Below, piece after piece: positions 1-3,910 of a stretch of 6,816 bases of DNA (the first letter of the stretch is position 1; the number at the start of each line of letters is the position of its first letter). The notes below the pieces were generated by a model. That model saw only the letters and a program-made list of their open reading frames with translations. It had not been told where the DNA came from and ran no database searches. The position numbers and the translations under genes were made by a program. This stretch comes from an uncultured Prevotella sp. (GTDB taxonomy: Bacteria > Bacteroidota > Bacteroidia > Bacteroidales > Bacteroidaceae), in assembly GCA_934254985.1 (NCBI GenBank), contig CAKQMS010000060.1:1-6816 (forward strand). The letters are read 5' to 3'.

Positions 1-687
1 TCTGTCGATGCACACGTCTAACGGAACACCACGCTCCAGCATATCAAGATAATAAGGAATACCACCCAGTATCATATACACATCCAATACCTGCTGACGG
101 GTAAGAGCAAGGCCTTTCAACTCGTTTAAGAACTGCTCTGTCTCGCCCAGAGAGAAGGGAGCCAGATAAATCTGCCGAGTTACACGACCATACAATCCAC
201 CCTTATCGCCTATAAACTTAGACAACATCCACGTTGTGGAAGAGCCACAGACGATAAGTTTCAGCTGAGGGACCATAGATGCCCATGAATTCCAGAAATA
301 GCTGAAAGCTGCGATGAAATTGCTTTTGGGCGTATCCATCCAAGGCAACTCATCAAAGAACAGAACAATCGGTTCCTGCAGAGATAAGCCCGACAGATAT
401 TCACGTAAAGCAGCAAAAGCCTCAAACCAGGTTTTCAATCTCGGCACTGTCTTTTTAGCATACTGTGCCAACGCCATCCGAAACTGCTCCAGCTGTACCG
501 CACGGCTCACTTCATACATACCTATAAACGAAAAGGCAAACTGGTCGTTGAACATTTTTCGAACCAGAAAAGTCTTTCCTACGCGCCTACGACCATAGAT
601 AGCTATCAGTTCAGCCTTGTTGCTTTTACAACGTTCCTGAATGAGTTTCTGCTCATATCCACGTCCTATTATTCCGTTTGCATCCAT
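1..687 (-). CDS. AAA-type ATPase, archaeal-ATPase-like (COG1672 type), 3' end cut by window edge
   Basis: The reading frame is open for 229 codons from ATG at 687-685 to the left edge, so only the N-terminal part is visible. Motifs read directly are Walker A GRRRVGKT (residues 32-39), Walker B IVLFFDE (107-113) followed by LPWMDTPKS, a sensor-like LIVCGSS (144-150), LYGR (165-168), and GGIPYYLDML near the cut end. The IYGRRRVGKT and FFDELPWMD signatures are typical of the ATPase group near Pfam Arch_ATPase/COG1672. Full members usually have over 400 residues and a C-terminal DUF234-like domain, which would lie outside the window. The cellular role of this group is unknown. A second ATG in another frame (683-681) is not used. 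A Bacteroidota promoter lies 43 bp upstream (730-760), so the gene is probably transcribed on its own. It differs from the two DUF4143 ATPases to its right in motif wording and is not a simple duplicate of them. Confidence 0.88.
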   Translation of the reverse strand, partial: MDANGIIGRGYEQKLIQERCKSNKAELIAIYGRRRVGKTFLVRKMFNDQFAFSFIGMYEVSRAVQLEQFRMALAQYAKKTVPRLKTWFEAFAALREYLSGLSLQEPIVLFFDELPWMDTPKSNFIAAFSYFWNSWASMVPQLKLIVCGSSTTWMLSKFIGDKGGLYGRVTRQIYLAPFSLGETEQFLNELKGLALTRQQVLDVYMILGGIPYYLDMLERGVPLDVCIDR

Positions 688-729
688 AACTTTCTGATTT
701 TATTTCATTTATACTAAATCATACCGGTG

Positions 730-760
730 CAAAGATAAATAAAAAAATGAAATCTGCAAG
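730..760 (-). promoter_or_regulatory. Promoter of the left ATPase gene
   Basis: On the minus strand a perfect TAnnTTTG -7 element, TATCTTTG (737 to 730), lies 19 bp downstream of CTTG (760 to 757), a good -33 element for the Bacteroidota primary sigma factor. The predicted start of transcription is near 724, giving a leader of about 37 nt before the ATG at 687. The -33 element directly abuts the palindromic unit beginning at 761. Assigned by motif only. Confidence 0.55.
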
Positions 761-866
761 GATAACACCGCCATAACTACCTTTTTTAACATAGTTATGG
801 CGGACTTATAATCGATAACACCGCCATAACTACCTATTTTTATATAGTTATGGCGGTGCTATCGTT
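761..866. repeat. Two tandem 53-bp palindromic repeat units
   Basis: Unit 1 is 761-813 and unit 2 is 814-866. Both begin GATAACACCGCCATAACTAC and each contains an inverted repeat, CCGCCATAACTA ... TAGTTATGGCGG (768-779/792-803 and 821-832/845-856), with 12-bp T-rich loops. In unit 2 the stem extends to 19 pairs (814-832/845-863), with one position that becomes a G:U pair in the minus-strand RNA. Because the arms are identical, arms of unit 1 can also pair with arms of unit 2. The same arm sequence recurs at 2362-2380 and, with a compensatory change, at 3844-3893. The block fills nearly all the space between the middle ATPase stop codon and the left ATPase promoter. Seen directly; function is inferred. 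Confidence 0.85.
814..863 (-). terminator. Probable 3'-end hairpin of the middle ATPase gene
   Basis: The hairpin begins one base after the TAA stop (867-865) of the upstream gene and can form a 19-bp stem with a 12-nt loop in the minus-strand RNA. No U-tract follows it directly. The nearest T-run on the minus strand (TTTTTTT) comes only after the second hairpin unit, about 14 nt beyond it. It may act as an RNA 3'-end stabiliser or two-step terminator rather than a canonical intrinsic one. Confidence 0.45.
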
Positions 867-2157
867 AAAATTCGAGACCATTTACCGCATAGAGCGGTAC
901 ATTAGTAACCCAATCTTCCTGCTGATAATCATTCATGGAGATGCGATAAGCCTTCTTTGACTGATTGTCAGCAACAAACTGGCGCAGGCTCTTTGCCTTG
1001 ACATTCGTCTCGGCTTTCACCTCCAGCGGCACTATCTCATCTTCTTCATTCTGCAGAAGGAAATCAATCTCCTGAGTACTGTTAGCCTTGGAATAATAAT
1101 AAGGTTCATATCTGAGGATGAGTTGCTGCAATACATACTGCTCCGTCAAAGCTCCTTTAAACTCAGTAAAAATACTGCTGCCGTCCACTATCGTTGAAGC
1201 CTTGAGGTTAGACATCGCACCCAAAAGCCCTACATCCAAGACAAAAATTTTGAAGGCAGCCCGGTCTTCATAACTGGCAAGTGGCAGTCGGGGAGCTTTC
1301 ACATTATATACCTTATATATCAGTCCGGCATCCAGCAGCCACTGCAAGGCCAACTCATACTCCCGGGCTCTTGCTCCCTCACGCACCACTCCATAGATAA
1401 ACTTCCTGTTTTCCTTACTCAACTGGGTTGGCAAGGATTTCCATAAATCAGTAATACGGGGAATAATCTCCGACGGAGCATGCTTCGACATATCTCTCTG
1501 ATAACTGTTCAGAATATCATTCTGTATGGCTCTCACCTCTTTCCAGTCACGATTCTGACTAAAGCTCAATACGGCTTCAGGCATGCCTCCCACATAGTAA
1601 TAATACTTCAAGAGTTCCTGAAACTTGGGAGCAAACATCGTTATCATATTCCAATCCTTCGTTTGCAGCAGCTGTGCCAGATTCTTCTCTCCCATAGCCA
1701 TCACGAACTCGATAAAATTCATTGGATACAGAGAGAGAAATTCCACCTTGCCCACAGGAAAAGATTCCCCATGATGCAGCTCTATACCAAGGAGAGAGCC
1801 CGCCGCTATGACATGATAGCCAGGCGCATTCTCTGCAAAATATTTGAGAGAAGTTATGGCATGAGGGGCAGCCTGAATCTCATCCAGAAATATCAGCGTT
1901 TCACCTTCGGTGCAGGTTACATTCGTTGCAGCTCCAATAGCTGTAAGGATTCTTGGAATATTGAAATCCTGTTCAAAGAGATTCTGCAGGATTTTCATCT
2001 CTTCAAAGTTCACATACGCCAACTGTTTATAATTCTGACGGGCAAACTCCTTCACCAACCAAGTCTTTCCAACCTGTCTGGCACCCTCTATAATAAGAGG
2101 TTTCCGATATTGTTTATTCTTCCATTTCAGAAGTTCATCGATAGCTAATCTTTCCAT
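865..2157 (-). CDS. AAA_14/DUF4143 family ATPase (COG1373 type)
   Basis: This is a 430-residue cytoplasmic protein with no signal peptide or membrane segment. The N-terminal P-loop domain has Walker A GARQVGKT (residues 25-32), Walker B LIFLDE (88-93) followed by IQ, and a sensor-like VIAAGS (116-121). LYPMNFIEF (143-151) is the usual link to the second half. The C-terminal DUF4143 region contains a PD-(D/E)XK-like signature: a glutamate in LTEQYV (339), D365 in QEIDFLL and ExK in PLEVKA (379-381). Nuclease activity is not established for this family, and its role is unknown. The length is usual for the family. The ATG at 2157 gives the normal family start, with the P-loop about 25 residues in. 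The gene is preceded by five 33-bp-spaced repeats (2175-2327) and ends one base before a hairpin. A perfect 22-bp inverted repeat brackets gene plus repeat array. Confidence 0.9.
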   Translation of the reverse strand: MERLAIDELLKWKNKQYRKPLIIEGARQVGKTWLVKEFARQNYKQLAYVNFEEMKILQNLFEQDFNIPRILTAIGAATNVTCTEGETLIFLDEIQAAPHAITSLKYFAENAPGYHVIAAGSLLGIELHHGESFPVGKVEFLSLYPMNFIEFVMAMGEKNLAQLLQTKDWNMITMFAPKFQELLKYYYYVGGMPEAVLSFSQNRDWKEVRAIQNDILNSYQRDMSKHAPSEIIPRITDLWKSLPTQLSKENRKFIYGVVREGARAREYELALQWLLDAGLIYKVYNVKAPRLPLASYEDRAAFKIFVLDVGLLGAMSNLKASTIVDGSSIFTEFKGALTEQYVLQQLILRYEPYYYSKANSTQEIDFLLQNEEDEIVPLEVKAETNVKAKSLRQFVADNQSKKAYRISMNDYQQEDWVTNVPLYAVNGLEF

Positions 2158-2174
2158 AATCCGTATCTTAAAAT

Positions 2175-2327
2175 CACATTTTATGAGGGAATAATCCTCT
2201 CTTCAATCACATTTCATGAGTGAATAATCACTCATTCACCCACATTTCATGAGGGAATAACGCTGCAAATATACACATTTTATGAGGGAATATCATCACT
2301 TTCCCCCACATTTTATGAGGGAACGTC
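2175..2327. repeat. Iteron-like array: five 20-21 bp repeats with exact 33-bp period
   Basis: Copies start at 2175, 2208, 2241, 2274 and 2307, so every step is exactly 33 bp. The consensus is CACATTT(T/C)ATGAGGGAATA. Copy 2 has GAGTGAATA instead of GAGGGAATA, and copy 5 diverges after GAGGGAA. Twelve-bp spacers are unrelated in sequence. The array starts 18 bp upstream of the ATG of the ATPase at 865-2157. A 33-bp spacing is about three helical turns, so the sites would face roughly the same side of the DNA. This fits a multi-site operator bound by an oligomer, perhaps by the ATPase itself; that binding is inference. An RNA-level role is possible, since three copies may fall in the 5' leader. 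Confidence 0.9.
2266..2273 (-). promoter_or_regulatory. Candidate -7 promoter element of the middle ATPase gene
   Basis: On the minus strand TATATTTG (2273 to 2266) matches TAnnTTTG exactly and is the only such match found between 2158 and 2400. No convincing TTTG lies about 20 bp upstream; repeat copy 4 occupies that spacer. If real, transcription would start near 2260 with a leader of about 100 nt carrying copies 1 and 2 and most of copy 3. A weak -33 element would fit a promoter that needs an activator or is controlled by the repeats. Confidence 0.35.
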
Positions 2328-2359
2328 CTCTTTTTAACTGATTTAAAGGACATAAAAAG

Positions 2360-2381
2360 ACGATAGCACCGCCATAACTAT
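2360..2381. repeat. Half copy of the palindromic repeat (right terminal inverted repeat)
   Basis: Positions 2362-2380 read GATAGCACCGCCATAACTA, one arm of the hairpins at 814-863 and 3844-3893 but without the matching arm next to it. The 22 bp 2360-2381 is the exact reverse complement of 844-865. On the minus strand the arm is followed by GTCTTTTTATG, almost the same as the GTCTTTTTAAATG after the intact hairpin at 3844-3893. It therefore looks like a broken or recombined copy of that terminator-like element. Confidence 0.8.
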
Positions 2382-2470
2382 CCTAAAAAACATACTAAAT
2401 TTTGGGATTAAGGCGTTTTTTCAACGTTTTCATCTATCTTCCTCCCCTATCTCATAATGGCAGTATCAGT
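2381..2470. repeat. Left copy of the ~90-bp direct repeat flanking the right DUF4143 ATPase
   Basis: The repeat begins TCCTAAAAAACATACTAAAT and matches 3731-3819. The first 66 bases differ at a single position (2411 A versus 3761 G). One extra C then occurs at about 2447, and the match fades over the last 15 bases. The two copies are 1350 bp apart and in the same orientation, with the ATPase at 2500-3627 between them. Each contains one TTTTGGGATTA motif and one 12-codon ORF. Confidence 0.9.
2395..2433 (-). CDS. Possible 12-residue leader peptide, copy A
   Basis: The reading is MKTLKKRLNPKI and stop (TAG). It is preceded by GGGGAGGAAG with seven bases between GGAGG and the ATG, an unusually strong Shine-Dalgarno match for Bacteroidota. 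The copy at 3745-3783 differs by one residue (L8 versus P8). It could be a leader peptide or a coincidence within a conserved DNA repeat. No evidence of translation is available from sequence alone. Confidence 0.25.
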   Translation of the reverse strand: MKTLKKRLNPKI

Positions 2471-2499
2471 TTTGAAAATGGACATTAGGGGGAGCACTA

Positions 2500-3627
2500 T
2501 CACTCCATAACCCAATCTATCCAATTTTCAGGTGTCACGATGCACTGATCTTTCACCTGATAAGCAGAAAGGAAAGTGGCAGGAAACTTAGTATTGGCAC
2601 GCTTAGGATTCCACTTCATCTCAAACAATGAAAACTGCCCATCACACTCCTCCAGATAATCAATCTCCTGCTGGCTGGTACGCCAAAAAAAGCTGTTTAC
2701 ATATCGTCCAGCATTTTGATTAGCCTTCATTCGCTCACTAATGAAGAAGTTTTCCCACAAAGCCCCCACATCCTGCCGGAGAGCAAGAGGTGCAAAATTC
2801 TGCAAGATGGCATTACGTATTCCATTATCATAAAAGTAGAATTTCTTAGCACGTTTCAACTCCGTACGTAAGTTGCGACTAAAGCCATTCAACTTAAATA
2901 TGATATAACACTTTTCGAGCAAATCAATGTACTTCTCTACCGTTTTATTATCAGTTCCTATGGTTTGCGCCAACTCATTATATGAAACTTCACTTGTAAC
3001 CTGCAGCGCCAAGGCAGTAAGCAACTTGGACAACAGGGCTGGGCGCCGAACACTTTCCAAATTCAACAAGTCCTTATACAGATAACTGTTAGACAAATTA
3101 TACAGCAACTCCTTTGCATCCGTCTCATGATTCATGATATCTGGATAAGAACCATAAATAAGCCGATTCTCTAATGTTTGTTTTACGCTAAGCAGTCCAT
3201 GAGCCTTCATCAGTTCTCCTGTAGAAAAAGGGAAAAGATGGTACTCAAACTTGCGTCCTGTCAAAGGTTCATTGAGCTTATTCTGCAATTCAAAAGAGGA
3301 GGAACCTGTCACCAAGAGTTGTACATTTGGAAAATTATCCGTGATTCGTTTTAAAACCATCCCGATGTTCTCTACCCGTTGAGCCTCATCTATCACAACA
3401 ATAAGGTTGTTGCCAATAAGCAGACGCAACTCCGAAGAATTTGCCTTTGCCAACAACTCCCTTACTTCAGGTTCATCGCAATTCAACATAAGAGTAGGTT
3501 CATCACGATTCTCGAGCACCATTTTAAACAGCGTACTCTTACCTACTTGTCTGGCACCAATCACGATGATAGCCTTCCCGGAAAACATCCGAGCTTCAAT
3601 TGTATCTTGTATTTGACGACGTATCAT
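2500..3627 (-). CDS. AAA_14/DUF4143 family ATPase (COG1373 type), second copy
   Basis: From ATG 3627-3625 this is a 375-residue cytoplasmic protein. It has Walker A GARQVGKS (residues 24-31) and Walker B LIVVIDEAQ (75-83). A sensor-like LLVTGSS (104-110) follows, then a helix-turn-helix-like stretch starting SYNELAQTIGTDNKTVEKYI (215-234). The C-terminal DUF4143 part has YFYDNGIRNAIL and a PD-(D/E)XK-like set: E292 in LWENF, D323 in QEIDYLE and ExK in FEMK (336-338). An extended frame starts with TTG at 3675, but that TTG lies inside the predicted -7 promoter box. The ATG at 3627 places the P-loop where the family has it. The role of this family is unknown. It is not closely similar to the ATPase at 865-2157 outside the motifs, so a recent tandem duplication is unlikely. 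It has its own promoter with a palindromic operator and is bracketed by a 90-bp direct repeat. Confidence 0.9.
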   Translation of the reverse strand: MIRRQIQDTIEARMFSGKAIIVIGARQVGKSTLFKMVLENRDEPTLMLNCDEPEVRELLAKANSSELRLLIGNNLIVVIDEAQRVENIGMVLKRITDNFPNVQLLVTGSSSFELQNKLNEPLTGRKFEYHLFPFSTGELMKAHGLLSVKQTLENRLIYGSYPDIMNHETDAKELLYNLSNSYLYKDLLNLESVRRPALLSKLLTALALQVTSEVSYNELAQTIGTDNKTVEKYIDLLEKCYIIFKLNGFSRNLRTELKRAKKFYFYDNGIRNAILQNFAPLALRQDVGALWENFFISERMKANQNAGRYVNSFFWRTSQQEIDYLEECDGQFSLFEMKWNPKRANTKFPATFLSAYQVKDQCIVTPENWIDWVME

Positions 3628-3672
3628 AAATTTTCTTTCTTTTAAGTTATGAATCCTTCTTTCTTTCGGATG

Positions 3673-3705
3673 CAAAAATAAGGAAAATTTATCCTAATCC
3701 CAAAA
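3673..3705 (-). promoter_or_regulatory. Promoter of the right DUF4143 ATPase
   Basis: On the minus strand TTTTG (3705 to 3701) and TATTTTTG (3680 to 3673) fit the -33 and -7 elements of Bacteroidota promoters with a 20-bp spacer. Transcription would start near 3667, giving a leader of about 40 nt to the ATG at 3627. This placement argues against the upstream TTG (3675) as start codon. The -33 element lies within one arm of the inverted motif at 3695-3727. Confidence 0.6.
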
Positions 3706-3727
3706 TTTATACCCATTTTTGGGATTA
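3695..3727. promoter_or_regulatory. Palindromic operator candidate (TAATCCCAAAA inverted repeat)
   Basis: TAATCCCAAAA (3695-3705) and its reverse complement TTTTGGGATTA (3717-3727) are separated by 11 bp, so their centres are 22 bp apart, about two helical turns. The left arm covers the -33 element of the promoter at 3673-3705. Further TTTTGGGATTA copies occur at 3750-3760 and 2400-2410 inside the direct repeats. The layout suits a dimeric DNA-binding regulator; its identity is unknown. Confidence 0.55.
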
Positions 3728-3730
3728 CAA

Positions 3731-3819
3731 TCCTAAAAAACATACTAAATTTTGGGATTAGGGCGTTTTTTCAACGTTTTCATCTATCTTCCTCCCTATC
3801 TCATGGTAGCAGTTTCAGT
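3731..3819. repeat. Right copy of the ~90-bp direct repeat flanking the right DUF4143 ATPase
   Basis: This matches 2381-2470 in the same orientation: identical over 3731-3760, one substitution at 3761, identical through 3796, then a one-base deletion and a few substitutions. It lies between the operator of the ATPase gene and the terminator of the receptor operon. Recombination between the copies would remove 1350 bp, including the whole ATPase gene and its promoter, leaving one repeat copy. Confidence 0.9.
3745..3783 (-). CDS. Possible 12-residue leader peptide, copy B
   Basis: The reading is MKTLKKRPNPKI and stop (TAG), preceded by GGGAGGAAG with seven bases between GGAGG and ATG. It lies upstream of the promoter and operator of the ATPase at 2500-3627. 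It would be transcribed only by read-through from the receptor operon or from an unseen promoter. The last codons form the TAATCCCAAAA motif, so conservation may reflect DNA binding rather than coding. Confidence 0.25.
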   Translation of the reverse strand: MKTLKKRPNPKI

Positions 3820-3835
3820 CATAAAATTAACATTT

Positions 3836-3893
3836 AAAAAGACGATAGCACCGCCCTAACTATACTAAAACAGTTAGTTAGGGCGGTGCTATC
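3836..3893 (-). terminator. Intrinsic terminator of the TonB receptor operon
   Basis: A perfect 19-bp inverted repeat (3844-3862/3875-3893) with a 12-nt loop begins 17 bp after the receptor's TAG stop. On the minus strand it is followed by GTCTTTTTAAATG, a short T-tract. The arms are those of the 814-863 hairpin with an A-to-C change matched by T-to-G in the other arm (CCGCCC/GGGCGG), so pairing is kept. It belongs to the same palindromic repeat family. Confidence 0.75.
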
Positions 3894-3910
3894 TTAAAGC
3901 TTTTAATACA

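Larger units (their letters stand above)
2158..2499. other. 342-bp structured intergenic region between the two DUF4143 ATPases
   Basis: No substantial gene lies here. From left to right it holds the 33-bp-period repeat array (2175-2327) with a candidate -7 box inside it, and a short AT-rich stretch (2328-2359). Next come a half copy of the palindromic repeat (2360-2381) and the left copy of the 90-bp direct repeat (2381-2470), which contains a possible micro-ORF. Last is a degenerate TTAGGGGGAGCACTATC (2485-2501), overlapping the stop of the next gene and weakly resembling the missing hairpin arm. Confidence 0.8.

Noticed and set aside
314..598. 94-codon plus-strand ORF
   Set aside because: Lies antisense to the partial ATPase, whose minus-strand frame is open throughout and carries Walker A and B motifs.
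1480..2148. 222-codon plus-strand ORF opposite the middle ATPase
   Set aside because: Antisense shadow of a gene with intact Walker motifs; no recognisable protein features.
2228..2311. 27-codon minus-strand ORF running through array copies 5 to 3, with FPH(K/E)M repeated every 11 codons
   Set aside because: The 33-bp period automatically keeps the frame. The ORF stops within copy 2, has no ribosome binding site, and covers the candidate -7 box.
2175..2327. CRISPR array
   Set aside because: Repeats are only 20-21 bp with 12-bp spacers, there are no cas genes in the window, and the array sits in a promoter region.
844..2381. Insertion sequence
   Set aside because: Inverted ends are present, but the enclosed gene is a DUF4143 ATPase with no transposase motifs, and no target-site duplication was evident. 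Kept as a finding, not annotated as an IS.
3628..3675. N-terminal extension of the right DUF4143 ATPase from a TTG start
   Set aside because: TTG is a rare start, it is part of the TATTTTTG promoter box, and the extension is not family-like. ATG at 3627 fits better.
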